Positions 46,010 through 58,391 of a stretch of DNA of 64,000 bases are shown here, piece after piece. The notes beneath the pieces are model-generated. The model saw only the letters and a list, made by a program, of their open reading frames with translations. It ran no database searches and had not been told where the DNA came from. The stretch spans positions 475,931,159 to 475,995,158 of the forward strand of contig OX422221.1 in the NCBI GenBank assembly GCA_949130495.1, written 5' to 3'. Positions within the stretch are counted from its first letter, which is position 1; each line of letters starts with the position of its first letter. This DNA comes from Sambucus nigra (Eukaryota > Streptophyta > Magnoliopsida > Dipsacales > Adoxaceae). A program made the translations under genes and the position numbers.

Positions 46010-47624
46010 TGATACATCACGAATGTTGCATATTTGCGCCCTTTATCTTTATGCATTCTAGCACTTTTACGTTCTTATTGTCTATATTTATGCTCATTAA
46101 CCAGACAACCTCGGATTTGGACATATATATATTTTGCAAGGGTTAATTCTGCTTTTGTAGGTATTGGAACGCTAAAAGTGAGGCTCGGTTGCATTTCAGA
46201 GAAGTTCCGTCGTCGAATGCTACTTCAAGGACAATTTGGTCTTTTTAAACTCACTATTTTTATGGAATGAAGTTACCAACATGTAGATCATCAAATTAAC
46301 TTTCCGTGGCCACTGATCGTGCGTCATTCTGACTCTGTATGTGGAACTTATGGCCATTTTCGGAAGGTTTAGGTATTTTCTTCTACTTCAAAGGCATTTT
46401 GGTAATTTCATACTGTATAAATTGGAGGGTTTCAAAATAGAATCATGTATATAATTGAATTAGCTTCGCGTTGGTTCTGACCACGCCTCATTTCGATTCC
46501 GTATGAGGGAGTTATGGCCATTTTCGTGCAAAGCGTCAAAATTGGTTCGGAGAGGAAAAGGGGTTGTCAATAGCCCAAGGCAAATCTTAAAACCACGGTC
46601 GACTGGTCCCAAAAATGAGGTCGACCGGTCCCATCAGATATGGAAGAAAATTGACTTATTTGGGGCTTTTTGGCTTGGTTTTGTTGGGGGTTTGTTTTTG
46701 GGTATAAATAGAGTGATGGGGGATTTTCTTTGGGGATATATTTTCATTTTAATTAGGGTTAGAAGACTTTGGGGATTTTATTTGTACAGATACCCTCTCC
46801 TCCATTTTTCTTTGGGTAATACCCATTAATGTAAGCTTTACTATTCATTTTCTTCTTTAAGCTTTGTTTTCCTTTATTTTTCATGCTTTGTTATTTATTT
46901 CAAGCCTATATATTTGTTGTAGTTAATTTAATTCTTGTTTGCTTTAATTAATTAGTTGTTTTAATTAATACTTTTATTTATGTGTAGTGTCTAGTTTAAT
47001 CTAGGTTGTGTTGGATTGAACTCACCTAGGGTTGATTTGGTTGCTTTGCTTTGGTGATGGAGTTTTACGAGTCTATTTCGAGTAGGTTGTACTAGTCATT
47101 ACGCCTAGGAGATTTGATGGGGCATATCATATATGCTCCGTGCTTACGACCTTGCATGCGTAATTTTCGAGATATTTGTTGACGCCAAAATCTTATTCGA
47201 CTTTTATGCGAATTTAGGGGTGTGACAACTCTTGATTTAATTAACTGTCAAAACGAGACTCATTCTTAATAACTCGTCGACCCATGTAATCATTTTATAC
47301 TAATTAACTCGGGTGAGGGATATTCGACGCAACCTATAGTTTTTACTCGCTTTATTAGTCTAACTTTATTTTCCCTCGCCTAGATTAAATATTTCCCTTT
47401 TTGCATATTTTCCCTTTTTGTTCATATTCATCTTTTACACTTTTATTTTAGGAATATTAAACCTTATAAATTCTAGCAACTCGTCTCTGTGGATTTTCGA
47501 TACTCGGACTTGCCGCTATACTCCCTTAAAAGAGTGTAGTTAATAGTTTAGGTTTTTGTATTAAGGCAGTGAACAGAAAACAACGATCGGCGTTTTGACA
47601 CGCGCTACTTTTCACCCTTAATCA
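46010..47624 (+). repeat. 3' LTR of Athila-related element 2
   Basis: 1,615 bp, same length as the 5' copy. TATA box at 46,703-46,711; the GTCGACCGGTCCC-type pair is at 46,595-46,632. It is followed by the duplication ctaac. Confidence 0.93.
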
Positions 47625-48060
47625 CTAACCTAATTGGTCAATCATTTTGCTGACACGTGCTGGACACATGCTTGATGTATTCACTCATGATCAATAAATT
47701 CTTCCGATCAATGAAGGACTATTCAAACTCTATCACTTGTTACGGGAAACCATGATCAAAGGATAAGTATGAACTCTTAGTAATAGTGATTAATGGGGAA
47801 TAGGACTCTCCTAAGTTGCATTATAAATGTAAACTTACCCCATGAGAACAGGGCATGCATTTTTGTAACGTCGAGCATTACTACAACTCCGTCGAACTGA
47901 GTTTAATAAAGAATAAATCCTAGCACCCCACAGACGTAGGCAAGTTGTCGAACCACCTACATCTTGTGTTGTGTGTGTGATATCATTTCATTTTGTAATT
48001 CTTCTTCTTCCTTTGATTGTGTGTATTAAATGTCCTAACTCGCAGGAATTTACCACCTAT
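47625..48060 (+). repeat. Right part of the split Gypsy LTR, U5 and primer-site-like end
   Basis: After the duplication ctaac comes LTR-like sequence: a TATA-like CATTATAAATG near 47,820, then CAGACGTAGGCAAGTTG and GAACCACCTACATCTTG near 47,930-47,970, wording common in U5 of plant Gypsy LTRs. At about 48,061-48,090 AATTGGTGTCATATGTGG and AACGACC follow, like the primer site and leader of Tat elements. The element's coding region does not follow in the window. Confidence 0.45.
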
Positions 48061-48090
48061 AATTGGTGTCATATGTGGTAACGACCTAAC

Positions 48091-49078
48091 GATTCTTTGC
48101 CACTAGCCAAATTTTCTGCGATGTCTCAAATTAATTGAAGTAGTTTAATTTAGGACTATAATTGGTAAACATTTATATTTTACATTTCCCTTCTTTCCTA
48201 CAAGGAAGGAAGGATTACTATTTTCCCTTTAATTTTCCTTCCTTCATACCAATGAAAACTAGGGAAACAAATTCCTTCCCTTATGGATGGAAAACTATAT
48301 TTTCATATTTTCTTTCTTTCTTTCCACTTTTCCTTAATGTGACCAAGATCTATAACTCCTTACTTTTATTATTTAATATATTTTCTTATTTGTAGCAGCT
48401 AATATTTTTAATGCTGCGAAATTATAAGATAATAAATTCCCATACTTAACTTAGATAGTAAAAACAAATAATTCAAGAGTTCGCGCCTCTTCACAATCTA
48501 TAATTTTTTTAACAATGAATATTTAACCGTGGGGTTTAGGGAAAAGTTGATTTCCAGGCTCATTCTTTCAAAAGTTGCAAAATTAATCCCAATGTATATT
48601 AATGTTAACCCTTCATTTAACTTTCGTCAACGGACTCAACAAGAAAAACTGACATGATGTCTTATATATAAATATATTAAGTTTTTCAACTATCGAATGA
48701 CATCTGGCACCAAGTTTTAATAATCAAAAAACAAAAATGAATAATAAAAAATAAAAAAACACCTCACCGAAGTACAACCCCCCGATTAGCAATAACCTAA
48801 TAAACCCACCTCTATACCTCACATGATCCTCTCTTTCTTATCTCACCCACAACCTCCATGAAGATACAGAAGTTTAAGCTTTAAACTCATATTTCGTCCA
48901 ATTTATTTGCAACGTATCATATAATTTATCACAAATTTGGATCACATTGAAAGACCATTTTATGGTTGAACAAAGTAGGGCTCATGTTCAGAAAAGTAAT
49001 AACATTTCACATTCAAAAACCTTCTCTCCCCGCAACAACTTCCTATACAACTATATATACAAAAAAAACTGAATAATA
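48091..49078. other. AT-rich interval with palindromic and dispersed repeat-like sequence
   Basis: No gene seen. Near 48,185-48,310 there are inverted CCTTCCTT/AAGGAAGG stretches that could be a small MITE, without clear ends. Near 48,530-48,620 GGTTTAGGG and CAAAAGTTGCAAAATTAATC resemble the sequence on both sides of the Tekay-like element (50,160-50,217 and 61,520), so this may be a dispersed repeat. Confidence 0.35.
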
Positions 49079-49240
49079 CACATCACCCCCTATAAACTCA
49101 ACCTCCTTCAGTTTCATCTTAACAAGCGGATCCAAATTGGACTCAATAATCGAACCAATTGCATTCAACACAAGCCTTGCATGATTAGTAGAGATTTGGA
49201 GAGTATGAGATAAGGGTGAAAGATTGATTCGATTTATGGG
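49079..49240 (-). other. Possible exon remnant (unidentified)
   Basis: On the minus strand one frame is open for about 55 codons and has a protein-like composition: HTLQISTNHARLVLNAIG, then SIIESNLDPLVKMKLKEVEF. It has no start codon before HARLV, a stop upstream at about 49,260, and after EFIGG a GT (possible donor). Pyrimidine-rich sequence and the microsatellite lie upstream, as in some plant 5' UTRs. I do not recognise the family. It may be a gene fragment or chance. Confidence 0.2.
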
Positions 49241-49373
49241 GGATAATAATAGGAGGAATTTTTATTCAAGGGGGATTTGGGTGTGTGTGTGGTTAGTGAA
49301 AATGAGATTAGGAATTGAGATGAGGCTATTTTCGAAGGGCTCTCTTCTTGAGTGGATATATATAGAGGGAGAG

Positions 49374-50217
<844 letters not shown>

Positions 50218-52876
50218 TGTAACACCCCTTATATATTGAAGTAATTGTTTTTATATTAATTTGCCATGTGGGTTAGTCATATAAAATAATGGAAGTTGGA
50301 GTAAATATTATTTTAAGTGATTTAAAAGATAATGTTTACTAAATTTTGCATATTTATTATTAAGAGAATGTACATAGCATCATGTTATGTTTTATTTCGT
50401 CGTTGTGCTTTAAACGACAGTTATGGTTCAGAATGATGTTGAAACATGAAATAATTTATGTTATTTTGGATGCCAATTTAGAGGGCGCGATTAGTCCTGA
50501 AATATTCGAGATAGTCAAAATGAGTACCATGTTGTATTTTTTGGTTCCGGGTACTTTTGACCGGTTATGACTTAATTATGTTGTGACGAGTCATTTTAAT
50601 GGTGTAATAACATTTAAAGTTGGAGCTTAGTGTTAAATAAACGTTTAAGTCTTTCCACCCCCTTTATTTCTCCTTTATATGTTCCTAAACCTAGAAAGAG
50701 AGAGAAAGAGAAAGAGAAGTGTGGAGAAAAGAGAGAAAAAGGAAAAGAATTGAAGATTGGAGCTTGAATTTGTTTCTACCGGAAGACAACTCGAGATTTC
50801 ATCTTTAAGGCAAGTTTCTAACTTGCAAATCTATGATTTATTGTGGATAAATTGTATTGATAATTGTGTATTTGATAGATGTGAACAACGTGTGGGTTTT
50901 GAGATATTTGGTGTTTAAACCTTTGAAAATGGTACTAGATTTGATTTAAGTTGGTTTTAGTAGGTGTTGTCTGTTTAAAAATGATTTGGGGTTGATATGA
51001 GTTTATTTGGTTGATATTTGAGGAGAGAAGTTCGAGTTTTGGGAAATTTTAGGGTTCATAACCCGTAGCCCCAACCTTGGAACTTCTGCCAGGCCGAATC
51101 GATTCGCCCTTCCAAGCGAATCGATTCGCCTAGAAGGAAGGCTACAGGTCTGGTAGGCCAAATAGATTCGGGTTAGTGGCCGAACTGATTCGACATGAGA
51201 CAGGAAGTTGGGTTTCCTCAGCTGAATCGATTCGCTTTTAAGGGCGAATAGATTCGGCCCCTGGGGCGAATCGATTAGGAATCTTGTTGTTTTAAGGTGT
51301 TTTTGCTAGGTTAGTTTTTAGCCTTTTTCTAGATTTTAGAACTAGGAACCTTCTATTATGAAGTAAAATAGTGTACTAGAGTCTTATATTAGGGATGCAA
51401 TTACCCTAGATTAGAAAGAGGATAATTGAGCTTAGTTCGGGGATTGGTTAATAGATGGTAGGGTAGTTTCTTCCTTTATTAAACTAGTTTGAGACTAAGG
51501 AAAAGCGGGATTACAGAATCTTGAAATTTTAGAAAATTATATGAGGTATATTATACTTGGTGGTTTATCGGGATGTTTTTACTCTCGGAGACTATCATTA
51601 AACTTAATATTGAGATTTGCAATTATAACCTTTAACGCTTATGGCTCCGGACAAAACGTAATGTACACTCTCAATTGGCATGTTTTGTGAATGATGAATT
51701 GTATATACATACCTCTATAAATGATATCATAAGGGAAGTTACGCGCATGAGGTGAATTCCCCTGGCTAGTGAATAGAGGGTGAATATAGTCCTCGGCCAT
51801 AGGACCGGTTATTATATATTGTGTTATTATTTTTTCCGAAGTGAGGTAATTTCGGGTATGGTTTTGACTCACTGTCGAAGGTGTATGGACGCTTCCCAAC
51901 GTCACGCGATGTAGGATACCCAGGTTGTCTTAGTGATAGGCCCTGGAAGATGATAACTATTTAGGGGCGCATCCAGTGTGGTGACTCCCGGAAGGATAGT
52001 CTTAGAATCGTTGTATATTGTGAGTATAACTATTCTTATGAAAGTGGTATTTTATAAATGGTGAAACATTTTATGAAATTAACTGCGTTAGAAATAAGTT
52101 CTTAATGGGGAATAGACTTATTAAGTCATAAGGTGCTAAATGGAGTCTTATCAAGTGAAATTGTATTATATTCTCTTGCATATATGAATACTCTTCATTG
52201 TTATTGATATTACGCTAGGTTGCGAATTTAGATTGAGAGGTGAGGACTATATTTAATTGTGGAGAGCGAGATAAGATGATTCATGATGATTTGATATTCA
52301 TAACTGTCATGCATTTTTCATATGTGATCATATCAAACTCGGGCCCTGACCCGTTTATATCTCTTGTTTTTGCATGAATTCTCTTCATGCCCAGGTGCTC
52401 CGCCGCAAGGACGCCCGTAATGACTTTTCCAACCTAGCGTCATGAAGCTCTAACATTTTGTGGATGTTATAGGATATTTGTTATAGACGCCTCCATCTTT
52501 TGTACTCTAGTTATAATCATTTTACACATTCGGGCGTGTTGCGCAAGTTTTGTACATGTTTAATATTTTGTAATAATTGTTGAATACTCGGTGTAACCTG
52601 CTTGTAATGGTCTGTTAATCGATAGCTTATTCGGTTATTATTTGGTGAATGCATGAAATTGTTATTTGTCTTTTATCCACCACCTTTTTAAATTGGTTTG
52701 TCTAAAGGATTTTCTTTTAAACTACAAAAATTTGACATCCGTTTTTTAAAATAACTGGTGGTTATCTCGTATTATAATTGTAATGACAGTGATGCTAAGA
52801 ATGGACCATCTATGATTCCTGTATTAATTTTAATATCGGGCTGGCCACCTCTTATTTTATTAAGCGGGGTGTCACA
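50218..52876 (+). repeat. 5' LTR of the Tekay-like element
   Basis: TGTAACACCCCTTATATA ... GCGGGGTGTCACA, 2,659 bp. A TATA-like TTTATATG lies at 50,674-50,681 followed by a GA-rich leader (50,695-50,745). A cluster of GAATCGATTCG-type palindromes lies at 51,093-51,279, downstream of the TATA box, so probably transcribed. Confidence 0.95.
51093..51279. repeat. Cluster of GAATCGATTCG palindromes in the Tekay-like LTR
   Basis: At least six copies or near copies of CGAATCGATTCG within 190 bp, e.g. GCCGAATCGATTCGCC and GCGAATCGATTCGCC, with decayed forms GAATAGATTCG and GAACTGATTCG. The 3' LTR has the cluster at 59,748-59,911 with partly different decay. Confidence 0.9.
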
Positions 52877-52878
52877 GA

Positions 52879-52890
52879 TGGTATCAGAGC
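52879..52890 (+). other. Primer binding site of the Tekay-like element
   Basis: TGGTATCAGAGC two bases after the LTR, exact tRNA-Met type site. Confidence 0.95.
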
Positions 52891-53058
52891 CTCAAGTTCT
52901 AGATTCCTTAGGATCTATGCGAACTGTCACGTTCTACCGTAGCGTTCTTTGATATAAAGCCCTATCGTTAGGAATATTTTGTTTGTGTATGCTTGCTATC
53001 TTCTGCAAAGAAAAATTATTTTAAATTCTATTTTGATTCAGTTATTTCTTCGTCTCAG

Positions 53059-53834
53059 ATGCCGCCTAAAAGAGGTCGCCCTGTAAGGAGAATTAGAGTT
53101 GTAGAAGATTATGTAGAGCCTCCACCGCCTCATCAAGGAACTGTTAATGCCGCGGAGTTGGCTAATATGGTCGCTCAGGAATTCAATGCTGTAATGACTT
53201 CTATGGCTCAACGGTTTTCTCAAGCCCAATAACCGATAGTTCAGGAGGCGCAAGCCCATGTGGGACCTTACCCATGGGAAAGAGTAAGAGAATTTTTCTT
53301 GAAGGGTCATCCCCCAGAGTTTCAGGGTGGTTCGGATGTTATTCTATCAAACCAATGGAAGAAGGACATGCAACGTCATCTTCGCATGGTAGATTATAGT
53401 GAGGAACAAAAGTAAACCCTTGATACTTTTAAACTGTTTGGAGCAGCCTTACACTGGTGGGAGTCGGTGACCACGCCAGAACAGAGAGATACTATGACTA
53501 TATCAGATTTTTGGGTTTTGTTCGACCGAAAGTATTTTCCACCCGCAGTACAAAGGGAGATGAGGAGGAAACTTCAAGATGTAGTCCAATGTGAACGTTC
53601 AGTGGCAGAGTATGAGGAGGAATTTACTCGTCTGGCTAGTTTTGTCCCTGATGAGGTAGTTTTGGAGGAACGGAGGATCTCTAAGTTTATTGGAGGTTTA
53701 CATTGGAGAATACGACAACAGTTGCTGGGAAACCTAGCTTTACAAAAATTTGATGATTTAATGAATGCCGCATTGCTTCATTGCCAAGATCATCATTTGC
53801 ATGTGCAAGGAAGTAAGAAGGTTTCAGTGCTGGG
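53059..53834 (+). pseudogene. Tekay-like gag, N-terminal part
   Basis: Starts at ATG 53,059 (MPPKRGRPVRRIRVVEDYVE), about 170 bases after the primer site; the MPPKRGR start is typical of Gypsy gag in this clade. One frame with stops at 53,230-53,232 and 53,413-53,415. The gag domain includes PYPWERVREFFLKGHPPEF, FGAALHWWESV, FWVLFDRKYFPPAVQREMRR, VAEYEEEFTRLASFVPD and IRQQLLGNLALQKFDDL. It ends at VSVLG, where element C is inserted. Without the two stops it would be a normal gag. Confidence 0.92.
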
Positions 53835-54995
53835 TAAGGGTGTTCGCGGTCCGGTCCGGGCCGGTTTTTAGGATTTTTACAGACCGAATCGACTAAACCG
53901 GTCCTAAAAATAAATGGACCAAGATCGGACCGATTGTATCAGTCATCCGGCCCTAGTCGGTTCGGTTTTTATAGGGTCGGTTCGGTCTAAGTTACCGGTC
54001 CGAATCTTATTAAATTAAACATTTTATAAATAAAAATTATCTTTAAAAATATCCAAACTTGTTCAGATTTTAGGTCCTGAAAAACTCTCCAAATTTCTCC
54101 ATATTCTGAAATAAAAACATGTATATATAACCAGTTACTGAAAACATGTAGGGATCCCTACCAGATTAGAAATCACGACAAAAACCAATCAATGCAAAAA
54201 CTAGTGCAAAAAGCAAAATCAGTCCAAAAATCAAAATTCCTGCAAAAACCAACGGATTAGTAATCTCACCAGGCTAAAGCTGGTTTCATTTATGGCAATC
54301 CAGGCATATCCAAATATTAACTTTAGTTCTTGAACCAAATATTGCAACTGAATACATTTAATTAAGCAGTGGTTTTAGTGTGCTGTGATCCTATTTCCCT
54401 AGCAAAAAAATAACTTTGATTCACAGACAGTAACTCATACAAATCCGTATATATATATATATATATTGTTGGATATACATGTAATTTATGAGAATACCTG
54501 ATTGAAAATGGCAGCAGCAGCGACGTAAATGAGAGCAGCGGTGCAGATGGGAAGGAATGAGAGCAGAGCACAAATGAAATGAGACAGATCTTAAGAAGAT
54601 AAGAAAAATGATAGCTCGTGATCGTGAGAGAGAGAACTTGAGAAGAGCGGCAGTGTTGTGTTGTGAGAGAGAGAATAAGTTCTGTGTGTTGTTAAATTAG
54701 ACTAGGGTTCCTTTCTTTTCTTTAAGAGGAGCGTATCCCCCACCCCCCAAGAGATCCCATCTTTCTTTGAGTGTTTTTTTATATAAATATAATTAAATAA
54801 AAATATATTAATACTAACCGGTCTGCGTCGGTCTAGACCGGGTATTCAATAAGGGGGACCGAGGACGGGACCGATTAGACCGGTCTATAAAAAAAACCTG
54901 GATCGGACCGATTAAATAAAAAATCAGTAAAATTTGAGCGGTCCGATTGGATCCGGTTTGATCCACCAGTCCATTCGGTTTTCTGAACACCCCTA
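53835..54995. mobile_element. Non-autonomous hAT-type DNA transposon C
   Basis: A 1,161-bp insertion in gag. Ends: TAAGGGTGTTCGCGGTCC and, from the right, TAGGGGTGTTCAGAAAACC. Flanks gtgctggg (53,827-53,834) and gtgtcggg (54,996-55,003) are an 8-bp duplication with two mismatches. Subterminal regions consist of CCGGTCC/GGACCG-type units (53,850-54,000 and 54,820-54,970). The interior includes a (TA)n run near 54,448-54,467 and GA-rich sequence. No transposase. Removing it rejoins the gag frame (VSVSGQPSRQGGNGAG). Confidence 0.88.
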
Positions 54996-55435
54996 GTGTC
55001 GGGGCAACCTAGTAGGCAGGGAGGCAATGGTGCTGGAAGAGCACTATCGGGAAGCAAGCAGAAGTAAATGGACACCCAGCAAGGGGATTTGTCTAAGAGA
55101 TGTCATTTTAGGGGCTTTAATTTTGGTGGTAGCGGTTTCAGGCACGGTCAGGGTGCCCAGCATCAACAACAGCAGGTGGGCCAACAAGGTCAGGCAGGCC
55201 GGGGAAATAATGGGGGTCGAGGCCATCCGGATCCAGGCGTGGGGCAATTCCATAATAACAGGGTCGTTATCCTGAGAATATAGCGGGCCGCTATTTTCAA
55301 TGTGGTGAACAGGGGCACTTTAAGAAAGCTTGTTCGCAGTTGATTAGAGGACAGTTGCCTAGGGGTCCACAGCATCAGTAGGCACACCAGCCTCCACCAC
55401 CGCCTATTCCAACCGCCCCTCCACAATAGGGACAA
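54996..55435 (+). pseudogene. Tekay-like gag, C-terminal part with zinc knuckle
   Basis: Continues gag after element C: GQPSRQGGNGAGRALSG, then a Gln/Gly-rich linker (QQQQVGQQGQAGRGNNG) in another frame, and the zinc knuckle YFQCGEQGHFKKAC near 55,287-55,330, where the first Cys is Tyr, so the knuckle would not bind zinc properly. A Pro-rich tail follows (HQPPPPPPIPTAPPQ) with stops. Confidence 0.85.
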
Positions 55436-55471
55436 TTATAGTATGGGCGTGTTTATCACATTCAGGATGCT

Positions 55472-58333
55472 TTGCTTTCACCAGCCCCGCCCGTGTCGCC
55501 AGCCATCGAGGGTAAGTTTCCCATTCAAGGTTATATAAGTCGTGTGCTGTTTGATAAGGGTGCAATGCACTCGTTTATTTTTAGAAGTTTTTCTCAATCG
55601 ACGGAGTTAATTAAGTCTGCGAAAAGTACCTTTACTAGTGTAGAGTCCTCTATGGGTGATGGTTCACTCATTTTCTTTGTTTGTAAAAGAGTAGGAATAA
55701 ATCTTAGCAATTTGTGTTTTGAGGCCGATTTACTCGTCCTAGATATGGTCGGGTATGACGTTATCTTGGGAATGGATTGGCTAGTGAAATATCGTACGAT
55801 AGTAAATTGTTATGGGAAGAGTATAATTTTTGCCATTTCGGGGCAAGAGATGTTTCTTGTGGCTATGCCTCTAACCGAGGGAGGTTCTAACACGTATTTG
55901 TTTTGCATTGCGAAGGAGACTTCTCGTGCCATAATTGTTTCCCTGGATTCGATTCTCGTTGTTAGATACTCTGAGGATGTTTTTCGGGAGATAACGGGTT
56001 TGCCTACAAGTCGAGAGATTGAGTTTGTGATTAATTTAGCACTGGGGACACGATTGATTGCTAGGGCCCCGTATCGTATGGCTCCTGTTGAAATGAGGGA
56101 GCTAAGAGATCAAATTCAGAGGTTGTTGGAACATGGGTTTATTAGGCGTAGTACGTCGCCATGGGGTGCTCCTGTATTGTTTATGAAGAAGAGATATGGT
56201 TCCCTCCGGTTGTGTGTTGATTATCGAGAGTTGAACAAAGTTAGCATCAGGAACAAATACCCACTACCTCGGATCGATAATTTATTTGATCAACTAAGTG
56301 GAGCGTCATACTTCTCTAAGATAGATTTGAGGACGGGGTATCATCAACTACGGATACGAGAGCAGAACGTGTCCAAAACTACGTTCTTAACTAGGTATGG
56401 GTCCTATGAGTTTTTGGTCATGCCTTTTGGGCTAACCAATGCTCCTGCAGTGTTTATGGACCTTATGAATAGAGTGTTTTGGGAATTCCTAGACCAGTTT
56501 GTTATCATGTTTATTGATGACATCCTAGTCTATTCTCAGACTGAAGTCGACCATGCTAAGCATTTACAGTTGGTCCTGCAAATGCTACGGGATCATCAAT
56601 TATATGCCAAGTTTAAGAAGTGTGGTTTTTGGCTACAAGAGGTGCAGTTTTTGGGTCACATTGTGATAACTGAGGTCATCTCGATAGATCCTAGTAAGGT
56701 TTTCACGATGAAGGAATGGGGTCAGCCCACCACGCCCACAGAGATTCGCAGTTTTCTAGGTTTGGCTGGCTATTACCGTCAATTTATTAAGGGTTTTTCT
56801 AAGATTGCTAGCCCTTTGATAAATTTGACTCAGAAGGGAGTGAGGTTTGTATGGGATGATTCTTGTCAACTAGACTTTGATGAGTTGAATGATAAGTTGA
56901 CTTCTGCTCCTATACTGGCGTTACTGAGGCCAGGGGTAGACTACTTAGTCTTTACTAACGCGTCTCTACAGGGGTTGGGAGGTGTGTTACAGCAAGAACA
57001 CCAGACTATTTCTTATGCTTCTCATAAGCTAAAGCCCCATGAGATATATTATCCAGTACATGATTTGGAACTTGCTACAGTAGTGTTCGCCTTGAAGATT
57101 TGGAGACATTACCATATGGGGGAAAAGTTTAATCTTTTCACGGACCACAAATCGTTGTAATATTTATTTTCACAGAAGGATTTGAATATGCAAAAACGTC
57201 GATGGTTAGAGTTTGTGAAAGACTATCAATTTGATATACATTATCATTCGGGCAAGGCAAATGTGGTAGCGGATGCGTTGAGCCGAAAACCCAAGGGGGA
57301 GTTAGCGCAGGTGTGGAAGGCTAAATGGAAGGAGCTTAGCCAGGAAGATGCTGTTGTCAGAGCATTCATGTCAGTGTTTACCATTATGCCTATGATAGTG
57401 GCAAGAGTTGTGGAAGCTCAAGGAAGGGACAAATATTGCCAAGATCGAATACGCCAGTTGCTAACCGAGGGAGCGAAATCCTACTTTATAAGTTAGGAGG
57501 GTGGGTTACGTTTCCACGGGAGACTTATTGTCCCGGATAAGGGAGGTTTAAGGCGTGCTGTAATGACTGAATCTCATGGGTCTAGATTTGCAGTACATCA
57601 TGGTGGAGACAAAATGTACCAAGATATGAGCCATCAATATTGGTGGGCAAGTATGAAACGGGACATCTCTGAATTTATTTTTCAGTGTACTACTTGTCAA
57701 TTGGTGAAAGTAGACCATCAGCGGCCAACGGGATTGCTACAACCGTTAGAAATATCGATATGGATATGGGAAAGTATCTCGATGGATTTTATCACTGGAT
57801 TTCCATTCTCCCAAAATAGCCATGATTCCATTTGGGTTATCGTCGATCGTTTGACCAAGTCGACACATTTCTTACCGATACGTAAGAATTATAATTCAGC
57901 TCGTTACGCCCGACTTTTTATTGCGAAGATTGTTAGACTCCATGGAGTGCCCATCAATATAGTCTTTGATCGAGACAAGATTTTTGTTTCCTATTTTTGG
58001 TAAAGTTTCCAAGAAATAATGAGAACTGAATTGAAGCTGAGTACCTCTTAAAACACACAAACAGATGGGCAGACGGAAAGAGTCAACCAGATATTGGAGA
58101 ATATGCTTAGAATGTGCATACTTGACTTTAAAGGAGGATGGGAGCAATACCTTCCCTTGGTCGAATTTGCTTACAATAATTCATACCAATTCACAATAGG
58201 TATGGCACCTTACGAAGTATTATATGGCCAGTCGTGTAAATCACCTACTTATTGGTTGGAGGTAGGGGATAATAAGCTCCTTGGACCTAAAATGATCCAA
58301 GATACGTTTTTTAAAGATCGAGCTTATTCATAA
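55472..58333 (+). pseudogene. Tekay-like pol: protease, RT, RNase H, integrase
   Basis: One frame with stops at 57,158, 57,494, 58,001 and about 58,050. Protease: [14 protein letters not shown], catalytic Asp at 55,553-55,555, Ser of DSG changed to Lys. [65 protein letters not shown] and the box FIDD at 56,510-56,521, all intact. RNase [18 protein letters not shown] (first Asp changed to Asn in TNAS), and FTDHKSL. Integrase: SRFAVHHGGDKMYQDM and CTTCQLVK (zinc-binding), SMDFITGFPFSQNSHDSIWV, DRDKIFVSYFW, TDGQTERVNQILENML. The 562-codon first part is the longest open frame of the window. Confidence 0.95.
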
Positions 58334-58391
58334 TTGCATCCGAATCGCTCAAGATCATCGAAAGAGTTATGCCGATGCAAATAGAAGGCAT

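Larger units (their letters stand above)
40989..47624 (+). mobile_element. Athila-related element 2, complete, with unknown ORF instead of gag-pol
   Basis: A 6,636-bp insertion with a perfect 5-bp duplication ctaac (40,984-40,988 and 47,625-47,629). Both LTRs are 1,615 bp and differ at about 8 of the first 120 positions by eye. Order: LTR, primer site TGGCGCCGTTGCCAGGG (tRNA-Asp type, as in Athila), a 372-codon frame with one stop, a first PPT, about 1.8 kb non-coding, a second PPT and the 3' LTR. I saw no gag, protease, RT, RNase H or integrase motif in the 3.4-kb interior. It is a non-autonomous element that would depend on Athila-type enzymes. Confidence 0.92.

Noticed and set aside
48185..48310. 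CCTTCCTT/AAGGAAGG inverted stretches as a defined MITE
   Set aside because: Ends and target duplication cannot be placed; low-complexity sequence gives such inversions by chance.
55472..57160. 562-codon ORF as an intact, functional polyprotein
   Set aside because: In-frame stops follow, the protease triad is DKG, RNase H has an Asp to Asn change, gag is interrupted and a frameshift lies before the chromodomain.
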